In this document: piece after piece, positions 27,267 to 36,606 of the stretch
How positions within the stretch are numbered: the stretch's first letter is position 1
How the letters are laid out: each line of letters begins with the position of its first letter
Source of the DNA: Ruegeria sp. ANG-R
GTDB lineage: Bacteria; Pseudomonadota; Alphaproteobacteria; Rhodobacterales; Rhodobacteraceae
Assembly (NCBI RefSeq): GCF_000813985.1
Contig: NZ_JWLJ01000013.1
Coordinates: forward strand, 41,166 to 105,165
Direction: 5' to 3'
DNA length: 64,000 nucleotides
Made by a program: the position numbers and the translations under genes
The notes under the pieces: model-generated
Told to the model about the DNA's origin: nothing
What the model saw: the letters and a program-made list of their open reading frames with translations, nothing else
The model's database searches: none

Positions 27267-27841
27267 CGCGTCTGCATCTGGTACGGCATGGCCCAACCCA
27301 TGCCAAAACAATGGTGGGATGGTCCGATTTGCCCGCCGATCTGAGCGACAAGGCCGCGATTGCCCGCCTCGAAACGCACCTGCCTTCTGACGCCATCGTA
27401 ATCTCATCCGACCTGTCGCGCGCCGCCGACACTGCCAGCGCCATTCAGGGCACACGCCGCCGCCTGCTCCACCATCCGGACCTGCGCGAAATCAATTTCG
27501 GCACGTGGGAAATGCGCCCTTTCGCCGAGATCGAGGCTGAAGACCCCGAACTTTGCTTCGCCTATTGGGACAATCCCGGAGACGTCAGACCCCCGGGTGG
27601 GGAAAGCTGGAATGAGGTTCGTGCACGGGTCAACGCAGTGGTTGATGCCCTGATTGCCAGCCATGCCGGGTGTGATCTGATCGTGGTCGCGCATTTCGGC
27701 GTGATCCTGACGCAGGTACAGCGCGCCCTTGGCGTCGATGCGCAACAGGCATTCAGCCACCGCATCGACAACCTTTCAGTCACCGAGATTACACATCGTC
27801 ACACCGGTTGGTCTGTGGAGCGGATCAATCACTGTCCGTGA
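27263..27841 (+). CDS. cobC: Histidine phosphatase, probable alpha-ribazole phosphatase
   Basis: A 192-residue phosphoglycerate-mutase-like phosphatase: catalytic LVRHGPT at residues 6-12, SSDLSRAADTA near 48-58, REINFGTWE near 72 with the acid-base Glu, and the second histidine in VAHFGVI near 141. GTG start overlaps the cobU stop. Known: CobC removes phosphate from alpha-ribazole phosphate in the last stage of B12 synthesis. Overlap with cobU makes this role likely, but the family also holds general phosphatases. Confidence 0.78.
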   Translation: MTRLHLVRHGPTHAKTMVGWSDLPADLSDKAAIARLETHLPSDAIVISSDLSRAADTASAIQGTRRRLLHHPDLREINFGTWEMRPFAEIEAEDPELCFAYWDNPGDVRPPGGESWNEVRARVNAVVDALIASHAGCDLIVVAHFGVILTQVQRALGVDAQQAFSHRIDNLSVTEITHRHTGWSVERINHCP

Positions 27842-27899
27842 TAGGGCTGCGCACAAATCGCTGATTTACTGACGCGACTGCGTCCGACATCGTTAAGCC

Positions 27900-28784
27900 A
27901 TGACTTACGATCTGTTTATTGGTGACCGGTTGTTTTCAAGCTGGTCCATGCGCGGATGGCTAATGCTCGAGAAATTCGGCCTGCCGTATCGCACCCATAT
28001 GATTGGCCTGTACGCCGGCACCATGGCGGCGGATATGGAGCCGCTGGCACCCGCCCGCCTTGTTCCCGCGCTGCGCCTGCCCGACGGCACCGTAGTCGGC
28101 GAAAGCCTCGCCATGGCGGAGACTCTGGCGGAATGCCACCCCGAGGCCGGGCTTTGGCCCGCAGATGCCCCCGCACGCGCAACGGCCCGATGGCTCTGCG
28201 CGGAAATGGTTGCCGGTTTCACGGCGCTGCGCGGTCAGTGCCCCATGCAGTTGAAGTACTTGTGGGAGGGGTTCGAGCCCTCGCCCGAGACGCTTGCAGA
28301 TTTGCAGCGGATCGAAGCCCTCTGGGCCCATGCGCGGAACATTTCGGGCGCCGCCTCCGGCCCGCTATTCGGCACTTATTCTTTGGCGGATGTCTTTTAC
28401 ACGCCGGTTGCAGCGCGGATTATCGGATACGATCTGCCTGTGTCCGAGACCAGCCGAGCCTATTGCATGGACCTGCTTTCAGATATTTCCGTTCGGCAAT
28501 GGCGCGCTATGGGCATGACGGTTGCGTACGAACCCTTTCCCTATCCACAGAACCTTCCCGCCCAAAGCTGGCCGATTGGCGGGCAATCAAAAGCCTCAGC
28601 GGTCAATGCAGGCCCCTCGGTTAACTCGGCCTGCCCGTATTCCGGTGAACCCGTGCGGGACTATCTGAAACTCGACGGCAAGGTTTGGGGCTTCTGCAAT
28701 CCGTTTTGCCGGGACAAAACCGTTGCCGATCCGGCGGCCTGGCCGAAATTCGCAGCGATGACCGCTGGCGTTAACGATTCCTAA
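27900..28784 (+). CDS. Glutathione S-transferase-like protein fused to a C-terminal Cys-rich (YHS/TRASH-like) segment
   Basis: A 294-residue protein. Residues 1-80 form the thioredoxin-like GST N domain (FSSWSMRGWLMLEKFGLPY), with substrate-binding VVGESLAMAETL near 70-81; residues 90-215 form the helical GST C domain. After a linker comes an extra stretch of about 50 residues with cysteines in NSACPYSGEPV and WGFCNPFCRDK, ending PAAWPKF. This resembles the small metal-binding YHS/TRASH fold (C-x-V...F-C-C/x-x-C type). GST roles in conjugation are known; the added segment's role is not. It stands between cobC and comM on the same strand. Confidence 0.85.
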   Translation: MTYDLFIGDRLFSSWSMRGWLMLEKFGLPYRTHMIGLYAGTMAADMEPLAPARLVPALRLPDGTVVGESLAMAETLAECHPEAGLWPADAPARATARWLCAEMVAGFTALRGQCPMQLKYLWEGFEPSPETLADLQRIEALWAHARNISGAASGPLFGTYSLADVFYTPVAARIIGYDLPVSETSRAYCMDLLSDISVRQWRAMGMTVAYEPFPYPQNLPAQSWPIGGQSKASAVNAGPSVNSACPYSGEPVRDYLKLDGKVWGFCNPFCRDKTVADPAAWPKFAAMTAGVNDS

Positions 28785-28804
28785 ACCGCACCCATGGCAG
28801 CAAC

Positions 28805-28827
28805 ATCCTGTTAACCAAGAACAGGAT
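28805..28827 (+). promoter_or_regulatory. Hairpin covering the comM ribosome binding site
   Basis: ATCCTGTT (28805-28812) and AACAGGAT (28820-28827) are exact inverted copies around loop AACCAAG, ending 4 bases before the ATG. The only Shine-Dalgarno-like stretch, AGGA at 28823-28826, is inside the stem. The loop side includes TTAACCA, a half-match to the CtrA consensus. Confidence 0.5.
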
Positions 28828-28831
28828 TGCC

Positions 28832-30346
28832 ATGGTCGCCCGCGCCCACACCGTTGCCTTTCAGGGAGTCGATGCCCGCCCGGTCGAGGTGCAATGTGCG
28901 GTCTCGCCCGGCCTTCCCGCCTTTTCCATAGTGGGCCTGCCCGACAAGGCCGTATCCGAGGCCCGCGACCGAGTACGCAGCGCATTGAGCTCGATGGCCA
29001 TCGCGCTGCCCTCGAAGCGGATCACCATAAACCTGTCTCCGGCCGATTTGCCCAAAGAAGGCAGTCATTTCGATTTACCGATCGCGGTCGCTTTACTGAC
29101 AGCGCTGGAAATCATTCCGGCAGACGCAGCCGAAGGCGCTGTCGCTTTGGGCGAATTGTCACTGGACGGCTCTCTGGTGCCGGTCGTTGGCGCGCTGCCG
29201 GCCGCCATGACCGCCGCAGCCGAGGACCGCAGCCTGCTTTGCCCCCGCGCTTCCAGCGCCGAGGCTGCCTGGGTCGACGCAACGCAAGTGATCGGGGCGG
29301 GTTCGTTAGGGGACGTGGTACGCCACTTTACCGGTCAATCCGCGCTGCCCGCCGCAACGCCGGGCGAGGTCAACCTCTCACCCAGCGTACGTGACCTGCG
29401 GGACGTGAAAGGACAGGAACGCGCCAAACGGGCACTAGAGATCGCAGCCGCCGGACGGCATCACCTGATCATGATCGGTACGCCGGGCTCGGGCAAATCC
29501 ATGCTGGCTGCGCGTCTGCCGGGTATCCTTCCACCCCTGACCCCTCTGGAAGCGTTGGAAACATCAATGATCCAGTCGCTTTGCGGCTTGCTTGATGAGG
29601 GCGGCATCAGCCGTGCCCGCCCGTTTCGAGAACCGCATCATACTGCCTCGATGGCTGCGATCGTCGGGGGTGGCAAAGGTGCGAAACCCGGTGAGATATC
29701 GCTGGCCCATAACGGCGTTCTGTTCATGGATGAGTTCCCGGAGTTTCCCCGCACCGTTCTGGAAACCCTGCGCCAGCCTGTCGAGACCGGTGAGGTCATG
29801 GTCGCCCGCGCCAATGCCCATGTGAAGTATCCCTGCCGCTTCATGCTGGTAGCTGCCGCGAACCCGTGCAAATGCGGGTACCTGACCGACGCGTCCCGCG
29901 CATGTTCGCGTGCACCCGTTTGCGGTGAGGATTATCTGGGTCGTATCTCGGGGCCGCTGATGGACCGGTTCGATCTGCGCATCGAAGTGCCTCCGGTGGG
30001 ATTTACCGATCTTGATTTGCCGCCATCAGGTGACAGCTCTGCCACGGTCGCAGCACGCGTTGAAGCGGCACGTACCATTCAGGCTGACCGCTTTCGCGAC
30101 ACGCCCGCAACCCGCCAAAATGCGGATGTCGAAGGCAATATGCTGGAAGAAATCGCCGCCCCCGATACCGAAGGTAAAGAGTTACTGCTGAAAGCTGCCG
30201 AACGCTTTGGCCTGTCGGCCCGCGCGTTTCATCGCATCCTCCGGGTCGCACGCACCATCGCCGATCTCGAAGGTGAGCCGGATGTACGCCGCCCACATGT
30301 GGCCGAGGCGCTGAGCTTTCGCATCAGCGCCAAAGCAGGCGCTTAG
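28832..30346 (+). CDS. comM: YifB/ComM family Mg-chelatase-like AAA+ ATPase
   Basis: A 504-residue hexameric helicase-type ATPase. N-terminal ChlI-like domain (about 1-170, starting [21 protein letters not shown]), AAA+ core with Walker [18 protein letters not shown] near 210-226, Walker [11 protein letters not shown] near 293-302, Cys cluster [18 protein letters not shown] near 348, and a C-terminal Mg-chelatase domain. Known: ComM speeds branch migration during natural transformation, and in Rhodobacter capsulatus it is needed for gene-transfer-agent recipients under CtrA control. Its stop overlaps that of the convergent gshB. Confidence 0.93.
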   Translation: MVARAHTVAFQGVDARPVEVQCAVSPGLPAFSIVGLPDKAVSEARDRVRSALSSMAIALPSKRITINLSPADLPKEGSHFDLPIAVALLTALEIIPADAAEGAVALGELSLDGSLVPVVGALPAAMTAAAEDRSLLCPRASSAEAAWVDATQVIGAGSLGDVVRHFTGQSALPAATPGEVNLSPSVRDLRDVKGQERAKRALEIAAAGRHHLIMIGTPGSGKSMLAARLPGILPPLTPLEALETSMIQSLCGLLDEGGISRARPFREPHHTASMAAIVGGGKGAKPGEISLAHNGVLFMDEFPEFPRTVLETLRQPVETGEVMVARANAHVKYPCRFMLVAAANPCKCGYLTDASRACSRAPVCGEDYLGRISGPLMDRFDLRIEVPPVGFTDLDLPPSGDSSATVAARVEAARTIQADRFRDTPATRQNADVEGNMLEEIAAPDTEGKELLLKAAERFGLSARAFHRILRVARTIADLEGEPDVRRPHVAEALSFRISAKAGA

Positions 30347-31275
30347 AGCTTCGCTTCAATCGCTTGCCAGATCTTTTCGGCGATATTTACACCGTTGAAC
30401 CGCTCAAGCTCCTGAATGCCTGTGGGTGAAGTCACGTTGATCTCGGTCAGGTAATCGCCAATCACGTCAATACCGACAAACACCTGACCGCGCTCTTTCA
30501 GCAGCGGGCCGATGGCAGCACAGATCTCCAGGTCACGATCGCTCAGGCCGATCTTCTCGGGCCGCCCGCCCACATGCATGTTCGAGCGGGTTTCTCCCTC
30601 AGCCGGGACCCGGTTGATTGCGCCGACAGGCTGGCCATCGACGAGGATCACGCGCTTGTCGCCGTTGCTCACATCCGGCAGGAATTTCTGCGCGATCAGC
30701 GGCTCACGCGAGAATCCGGTGAACAGCTCATGCAGTGAAGTCAGGTTGCGATCATTCGCATCCAGCCGGAACACACCGGCACCGCCGTTGCCATAGAGCG
30801 GCTTAAGGATGATATCGCCGTGCTTTTCCTTGAACGCTTTGATGGTCTGCAAGTCCCGCGCGATCGTCGTAGGCGGGGTCAGATCGGGGAAATCCAGCAC
30901 CAGCAGTTTTTCCGGATAGTTCCGCACCCAGAACGGATCATTCACCACCAATGCCTGCCCCTTGAGGCGGTCAAGCAAGTGAGTCGAGGTGATGTAGTGC
31001 ATGTCGAACGGTGGGTCCTGCCGCAGCCAGATGACATCAAATTCCGCCAGATCCACTTCACGCTCAGGGCCCAGCACAGCCGGGTCGCCAGCGACTCGTT
31101 GCACCGTCATGTCATGCCCGCGCGCTGTGATCTTGCCTTCCTGATACGCCAGTTGATCCGGGCCATAGAAAAACAGCTGATGGCCGCGCGCCTGCGCCTC
31201 TTCCGCCAGACGGAAAGAACTGTCGGCGTTGATATCCACGGCCCCGATCGGGTCCATCTGAAAGGCGATCTTCAT
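30343..31275 (-). CDS. gshB: Glutathione synthetase
   Basis: Joins gamma-glutamylcysteine and glycine with ATP. The 310-residue ATP-grasp protein starts with the family-typical [21 protein letters not shown], and has [13 protein letters not shown] near 88, [15 protein letters not shown] near 155-170 and the Mg/ATP site [12 protein letters not shown] near 283-294. Last gene of a yraN-side minus-strand group; it ends against comM with overlapping stops. Start ATG at 31275. Confidence 0.97.
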   Translation of the reverse strand: MKIAFQMDPIGAVDINADSSFRLAEEAQARGHQLFFYGPDQLAYQEGKITARGHDMTVQRVAGDPAVLGPEREVDLAEFDVIWLRQDPPFDMHYITSTHLLDRLKGQALVVNDPFWVRNYPEKLLVLDFPDLTPPTTIARDLQTIKAFKEKHGDIILKPLYGNGGAGVFRLDANDRNLTSLHELFTGFSREPLIAQKFLPDVSNGDKRVILVDGQPVGAINRVPAEGETRSNMHVGGRPEKIGLSDRDLEICAAIGPLLKERGQVFVGIDVIGDYLTEINVTSPTGIQELERFNGVNIAEKIWQAIEAKL

Positions 31276-31336
31276 GGTACATCCCTCAATTCCACGCCCG
31301 ATACATGGCGCAGAGGCTTGTCGGGTTCAATGGGGA

Positions 31337-31708
31337 TCAGGCCAAACCAAAGGCGTTTTCGATGATTTGAACAGCTCCTGAGTCATCGACAAGCGCCGCG
31401 TCAAAGCGGGTATTCGTCAACTGGCCGTTGGGTTCCCGCTCAAGATACTGAGCGGCAGAAGCACAAATTCGGTCCATTTGCCGGCGACTGATCCGGATGG
31501 CTGCGCTTTCAAAACTCCGACTTTTCTTGACCTCGACAAAAACCAGCCCTTCGGCGTTGCGCGCAATCAGATCGACCTCACCACCCGCGCCGCGCCATCT
31601 GCGTTGCGCTATTTCATAACCCCGGCGCGCGTATTCGGAAGCAACGCAAAGTTCAGCCGATTGTCCGGCGTGATAGGAAACCGAACCCCGAACAGATCGC
31701 CGTGCCAT
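31337..31708 (-). CDS. yraN: YraN family protein (UPF0102, endonuclease-like fold)
   Basis: A 123-residue protein with the PD-(D/E)xK-like core of UPF0102: AELCVASEYARRGYEIAQRRWR near 18-39, GEVDLIARNAEGLVFVEVKKSRSF near 43-66, with the D and the E-x-K of a nuclease site. Its biological role is not established. It directly follows rsmI (one base apart, ATG overlapping AAAGGG-rich sequence), as in many bacteria where rsmI and yraN flank lpoA. Confidence 0.9.
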   Translation of the reverse strand: MARRSVRGSVSYHAGQSAELCVASEYARRGYEIAQRRWRGAGGEVDLIARNAEGLVFVEVKKSRSFESAAIRISRRQMDRICASAAQYLEREPNGQLTNTRFDAALVDDSGAVQIIENAFGLA

Positions 31709-31709
31709 G

Positions 31710-32567
31710 TCATCCCTTTCCCAGTTTCAGGGCCTTCTGATAAATCGGGCGGCGCGGCAGGCTGAACATCTCTGATACCAGATCCGCCGCATCCCGTACC
31801 GAATGCGTTTCCAAAGCCCGGATCAAAGCCTCTTCTACGTCGGATTCCTTAACAGATTGCGAATGCGCGCGATCCACGAGCAGGACAACTTCACCCTTAA
31901 CCGATGCGCCCTGATACTCGGCTGCAAGATCAGCAAGCGTCCCACGGCGGGTTTCTTCAAATTTCTTGGTCAATTCCCGGCACAGCGCCGCCTGCCGGTC
32001 ACCACCAAGAATGTCCGCCAGATCGGCCAGGCACCCGGCCACGCGTTTCGGCGATTCGTAGAAAACCAGCGTTCCGGGGATGCTGCGGAGCGCCTCGATC
32101 CGCGAACGCCGCGCACCGGAGGCATTGGGCAGGAACCCGGCGAAAAAGAATGCGTCAGTCGGCAGCCCGGCCAGCGTCAACGCGGTCAGGACGGCAGACG
32201 GCCCCGGTGCGCAGGTCACCGAATATCCAGCTTCTGCTGCCTGACGGCCCAGATCATAGCCGGGATCGGCGATCAGCGGCATTCCGGCCTCGGACGCATA
32301 GGCGACGGACTGCCCCTGCGCCAGCGCTTCTAAAATCCTGCCACGAGCGCCGGCGCCACTGTGATCGTGATAGGCCAGAATCCGACGCCCATCGAGCGGC
32401 ACACCATGAATTTCCATCAGTCGGCGCAGGCTCCGGGTATCTTCGGCGGCGATCATGTCTGCCGAGGCAAGCACATCCAGCGCCCTGAGCGTAATATCGC
32501 GCGCCGTCCCGATCGGAGTGGCAACAAAGTACAGGCCAGCGGCCAATCTGATCTTTTGGAAATTCAA
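31710..32567 (-). CDS. rsmI: 16S rRNA (cytidine(1402)-2'-O)-methyltransferase
   Basis: Tetrapyrrole-methylase-fold enzyme that 2'-O-methylates C1402 of 16S rRNA. The 285-residue protein has the hallmark GLYFVATPIGTARDITLRAL near 11-30, IAAEDTR near 40, SEAGMPLIADPG near 92-103 and FYESPKR near 170. The start is a TTG at 32567, supported by GAGGG seven bases upstream; there is no in-frame ATG before the conserved N terminus. It is divergent from lpoA. Confidence 0.95.
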   Translation of the reverse strand: MNFQKIRLAAGLYFVATPIGTARDITLRALDVLASADMIAAEDTRSLRRLMEIHGVPLDGRRILAYHDHSGAGARGRILEALAQGQSVAYASEAGMPLIADPGYDLGRQAAEAGYSVTCAPGPSAVLTALTLAGLPTDAFFFAGFLPNASGARRSRIEALRSIPGTLVFYESPKRVAGCLADLADILGGDRQAALCRELTKKFEETRRGTLADLAAEYQGASVKGEVVLLVDRAHSQSVKESDVEEALIRALETHSVRDAADLVSEMFSLPRRPIYQKALKLGKG

Positions 32568-32654
32568 AGCTGGACCCTCACAGCGTGACGTTTATTATCG
32601 CGGATCGATAGACCAAGGTGCCCTCAGACGCCGGATCAGGGAGTTTTCATTTAG

Positions 32655-33827
32655 ATGTTTACCGTTTGCAAGCCCGCACGCAAACTGGCGAAATCCGCCA
32701 TCGTTCTGGCCACGGCCGCATTTCTGGCCGCCTGTGAAGTGGGCGGCATCGGCGGAGGCCCCTCGATTGACACCTCAGACCCGGTGCCGGTGGCCCTGCT
32801 GGTGCCCAGCGGATCAGCGCAAGCCGGCGACGCAGCCCTAGCCAGAAGCCTTGAGAATGCAGCGCGTCTGGCAATAGCCGATTTGCCGAACGTCAAGATC
32901 GACCTGCGCGTTTATGACACCGCAGGAAATGCTGGAACCGCATCGGCGGTTGCGCAGCAAGCCGTTTCGGATGGCGCCAAGATCATCATCGGACCGGTTT
33001 ATGCGCAGGCGGCAAACGCAGCTGGCCTTGCCGTTTTGAACAACAACGTCAACGTGTTATCGTTCTCAAACAACACAAGCATCGCGGGCGGCAACGTTTA
33101 TGTGCTTGGCCCGACCTTCCAGAATTCGGCCAACAGACTCGTAAATTTCGCCGGGCGGCAGGGCAAAACCGGGACGGTCATCGTGCACAGCAACGATTCC
33201 GCAGGGCAGCTTGGCCAATCCGCAATTGCGACAGCTCTGAGCAACAGCCGCGTCAACAATGCCGGAACGGTTGGGTATGACCGATCCCAGCAGGGTGTGA
33301 TCGATTCGGTTCCGGCTATCAAGGCGACCGTCGATTCGACCGGAGCGGATTCAATCTTTCTGACTGCGACAACCGCAGGTGCTTTGCCCCTTTTGAGCCA
33401 GCTGTTGCCCGAGGCGGGCGTATCCCCCGCCACAACGCAGTATATCGGCCTGACCCGCTGGGACATCCCGGCGCAAACGCTGGAACTGCCGGGTGTCCAG
33501 GGCGGATGGTTCGCATTGCCCGATCCGGCGAAAACTCAGGCCTATCGTCAGCGGTACAACAACACCTACGGTGAGGCCCCGCATCCGATCAGCGGGCTGG
33601 CCTATGATGGCATCGCCGCCATCGGAGCCCTGGTCAGCCAGGGCAAATCGAACGCGCTGACAGGGGCGGCCCTGACCCAAAACGCCGGTTTCCAGGGTGT
33701 GGGCGGTATCTTCCGCCTGCGGCCGGACGGTACGAACGAACGCGGTCTGGCGGTTGCCACGATCCAGAACAAACAGGTGGTTGTGATTGACCCTGCCCCA
33801 CAAAGCTTCTCTGGCGCCGGATTCTGA
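32655..33827 (+). CDS. LpoA-like penicillin-binding protein activator (periplasmic-binding-fold lipoprotein)
   Basis: A 390-residue exported lipoprotein: signal ends with the lipobox LAAC (Cys near residue 27), followed by a Gly-rich linker and a type I periplasmic-binding fold (about 43-375; VALLVPSG, IIIGPVYAQAANAAGLAVLNN, GLTRWD). Known: LpoA in E. coli activates PBP1a from the outer membrane, and its PBP-fold half is shared widely. This protein lacks the N-terminal TPR half of E. coli LpoA. Its place beside rsmI-yraN matches the E. coli yraL-lpoA-yraN order, though here it is divergent. Confidence 0.85.
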   Translation: MFTVCKPARKLAKSAIVLATAAFLAACEVGGIGGGPSIDTSDPVPVALLVPSGSAQAGDAALARSLENAARLAIADLPNVKIDLRVYDTAGNAGTASAVAQQAVSDGAKIIIGPVYAQAANAAGLAVLNNNVNVLSFSNNTSIAGGNVYVLGPTFQNSANRLVNFAGRQGKTGTVIVHSNDSAGQLGQSAIATALSNSRVNNAGTVGYDRSQQGVIDSVPAIKATVDSTGADSIFLTATTAGALPLLSQLLPEAGVSPATTQYIGLTRWDIPAQTLELPGVQGGWFALPDPAKTQAYRQRYNNTYGEAPHPISGLAYDGIAAIGALVSQGKSNALTGAALTQNAGFQGVGGIFRLRPDGTNERGLAVATIQNKQVVVIDPAPQSFSGAGF

Positions 33828-36606
33828 GCCACCGGCGCAACCCCTCGCGCCCGAAGGCAACCTGATCTGTCCGGCTGATGAGATTTTTGACAGCGCCGGG
33901 GTCGATGCCAGCCTGACCACTGCGCTGGAGAATACCCCGGACAACGCCGCCCTGCGGGCCGAGACAGTGCATATCCTGCGTGACGCGCAAAAAGCTGGCC
34001 GCAAGGCCATTGCGGACGCCTTTGCGCAGCGCCCTTTCGACGCACGTCCACTGACCCATTCCTATACCTATCTGACGGATCGGATGGTTTGCACCGCCAT
34101 GCGTGTCGCCAGCGAGCATCTGCACCCGTTGGCGAACCCGACCCAAGGCGAAAAGATCGCCGTGCTGGCAGTGGGCGGCTATGGCCGGGGTGAGATGGCT
34201 CCGTCATCGGACGTCGATCTGCTGTTCCTGACCCCGTACAAAATCACCGCCTGGGCCGAGAGTGTGATCGAATCCATGCTCTACATGTTGTGGGATTTGC
34301 GGCTGAAGGTCGGTCATTCCTCACGCACAATTAAAGATTGCCTGCGTTTGGGGGCCGAAGACTTCACCATTCGCACCGCCATGCTGGAGCAACGCTATCT
34401 CGTCGGGGATCAGGCGCTTGCGCAAGAGCTTGAAGCGCGCCTGAAAACCGACCTTTTCAAGGGTACCGAGCGCGAGTTTATCGAAGCAAAGCTTAAAGAA
34501 CGGGACGAGCGGCACCTGAAACAGGGTGAACGCTATATGGTCGAGCCCAATGTGAAAGAGGGCAAAGGCGGGCTGCGCGACCTGCAATCGCTCTACTGGA
34601 TCGCGAAATACATCTACGGCGTTCAGGATGTGGCTGAACTGGTCCCAATGGGCCTGTTCACGCCGGAGGAGTTCGACGAGTTCGTTCAGGCCGAAGAATT
34701 CCTTTGGGCTGTCCGGTCGCATCTGCATCTGGTGACCGGACGCGCGACGGAGCAACTGACTTTCGATCTGCAGGTCGAGGTCGCCGAGCGCATGGGATAC
34801 GAAGACCGCGCGGGTCGTCGCGCTGTCGAAGTGTTCATGCAACGCTATTTCCGCGAGGCGACGCGTGTGGGCGAGTTGACACGCATCTTCCTGACCAAAC
34901 TGGAGGCGTCCCATATGAAGGGCGCGCCGCTGCTGGAGCGCATCTTTCGCCGCCGCCCTCGGGTCAAAGCCGGATACAAAGTTGTCCACGGGCGCCTGGA
35001 TGTCGCTGACCCGGACAAGTTCCTGTCAGACAAAGTCAATCTGCTGCGACTGTTCGAAGAGGGCTTGCGCACGGGTATGCTGATCCACCCGGACGCCATG
35101 CGTTTGGTCACAGCCAACCTGAATCTCATCGACGACGAGATGCGCAACGACAAAGAAGCGCGGCGCATCTTTCTCGACCTGATGCTGAAACACGGCAATC
35201 CGGAACGCGCCTTGCGGCGGATGAACGAACTGGGTGTGCTTTCGGCCTTTTTGCCCGAGTTCGAACACATCGTGGCGATGATGCAGTTCAATATGTATCA
35301 CAGCTATACCGTGGACGAGCACACAATCCAGTGCATCGTGAATCTGGCCCAGATCGAGCGCGGAGAGCTGATTGAAGAGCTGCCCCTCGCATCCTCCATC
35401 CTGGAAGGCAGCGTCGATCGCAGGGTCCTGTACGTGGCCTTGTTGTTGCACGACATCGGCAAAGGACGCCCCGAGGATCATTCCATTCTCGGCGCACAGA
35501 TCGCCCGCAAGGTCGCGCCGCGTCTGGGGTTGAACAAGGCAGATTCGGAAACCGTGGAATGGCTGGTGCGTTATCATCTGCTGATGTCGGACATGGCGCA
35601 GAAGCGCGACATCTCTGACCCGCGCACGATCCGGGATTTCGCCAAGGCGGTTGCAACAGTCAAACGGTTGGATTTGCTGACCGTGCTGACGGTCTGCGAT
35701 ATTCGCGGTGTCGGTCCAAGCACCTGGAACAACTGGAAAGCCACGTTGCTGCGCGCACTACATGCGGACACCAAACGTGCGTTGGAAACCGGGATGGAGG
35801 ACCTCAACCGCGCCAACCGCAGGGTCGAGGCCAAGAAACTCCTGCGGGCCGAGCTGGAAAGCTGGTCCAAATCCGATCTGAAAACAGAAACCGGACGGCA
35901 CTACGATCCGTATTGGCAGGGTCTGAACCTGTCGACCCATGTCGAGTTTGCAGAGATGCTGAAATCCCTGGAAGACAGTGGTGATCCGGGAGCCGTGGAA
36001 ATCCGGTTGCAACCGGATGAAGATCGTGACGCAACCCGCGCATGTTTTGCCATGGGCGACCATCCGGGTATCTTCTCTCGCATCGCCGGGGCACTTGCGC
36101 TTGTCGGGGCCAACGTAGTGGACGCGCGCAGCTACACGACGAAAGACGGCTATGTCACCGATGCGTTCTGGGTTCAGGATGCAGAAGGCCATCCGTTTGA
36201 GGCCACGCGCCTGCCACGGCTGACTCAGATGATCCACAAAACGTTGAAGGGCGAAGTGGTGGCACGGGACGCATTGAAGTCCCGCGACAAGATCAAGAAA
36301 CGCGAACGCGCTTTCAATGTCCCGACACATATCACCTTCGACAACGAAGGCTCGGAGATTTACACAATCATCGAGGTCGATACGCGCGACCGGCCCGGGC
36401 TGCTCTATGATCTGGCCAGGACGCTGGCGGCGGCAAATGTCTATGTCGCAAATGCTGTGATCGCGACCTATGGCGAACAGGTGGTCGATACGTTTTACGT
36501 CAAGGACATGTTCGGTCTGAAGTACCACTCCGAGGCCAAGCAGCGTGGGCTGGAAACCAAATTGCGTTCGGCCATAACCGAAGGCGCAAAGCGGGCCGCC
36601 TCATGA
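33787..36606 (+). CDS. glnD: [Protein-PII] uridylyltransferase/uridylyl-removing enzyme
   Basis: Nitrogen sensor that modifies PII proteins. The 939-residue protein has the nucleotidyltransferase motif GGYGRGEMAPSSDVDLLFL near 127-145, an HD domain with LLLHDIGKGRPEDHS near 555, and two C-terminal ACT domains (about 735-800 and 850-915) that sense glutamine. The start is a TTG at 33787 with AGGTGG upstream, overlapping the lpoA-like gene by 41 bases; no later ATG precedes conserved sequence. It overlaps murJ by ATGA. Confidence 0.96.
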   Translation: MTLPHKASLAPDSEPPAQPLAPEGNLICPADEIFDSAGVDASLTTALENTPDNAALRAETVHILRDAQKAGRKAIADAFAQRPFDARPLTHSYTYLTDRMVCTAMRVASEHLHPLANPTQGEKIAVLAVGGYGRGEMAPSSDVDLLFLTPYKITAWAESVIESMLYMLWDLRLKVGHSSRTIKDCLRLGAEDFTIRTAMLEQRYLVGDQALAQELEARLKTDLFKGTEREFIEAKLKERDERHLKQGERYMVEPNVKEGKGGLRDLQSLYWIAKYIYGVQDVAELVPMGLFTPEEFDEFVQAEEFLWAVRSHLHLVTGRATEQLTFDLQVEVAERMGYEDRAGRRAVEVFMQRYFREATRVGELTRIFLTKLEASHMKGAPLLERIFRRRPRVKAGYKVVHGRLDVADPDKFLSDKVNLLRLFEEGLRTGMLIHPDAMRLVTANLNLIDDEMRNDKEARRIFLDLMLKHGNPERALRRMNELGVLSAFLPEFEHIVAMMQFNMYHSYTVDEHTIQCIVNLAQIERGELIEELPLASSILEGSVDRRVLYVALLLHDIGKGRPEDHSILGAQIARKVAPRLGLNKADSETVEWLVRYHLLMSDMAQKRDISDPRTIRDFAKAVATVKRLDLLTVLTVCDIRGVGPSTWNNWKATLLRALHADTKRALETGMEDLNRANRRVEAKKLLRAELESWSKSDLKTETGRHYDPYWQGLNLSTHVEFAEMLKSLEDSGDPGAVEIRLQPDEDRDATRACFAMGDHPGIFSRIAGALALVGANVVDARSYTTKDGYVTDAFWVQDAEGHPFEATRLPRLTQMIHKTLKGEVVARDALKSRDKIKKRERAFNVPTHITFDNEGSEIYTIIEVDTRDRPGLLYDLARTLAAANVYVANAVIATYGEQVVDTFYVKDMFGLKYHSEAKQRGLETKLRSAITEGAKRAAS

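Noticed and set aside
31820..32333. Plus-strand frames opposite rsmI
   Set aside because: They are antisense shadows of a conserved methyltransferase gene and show no independent start or domain.
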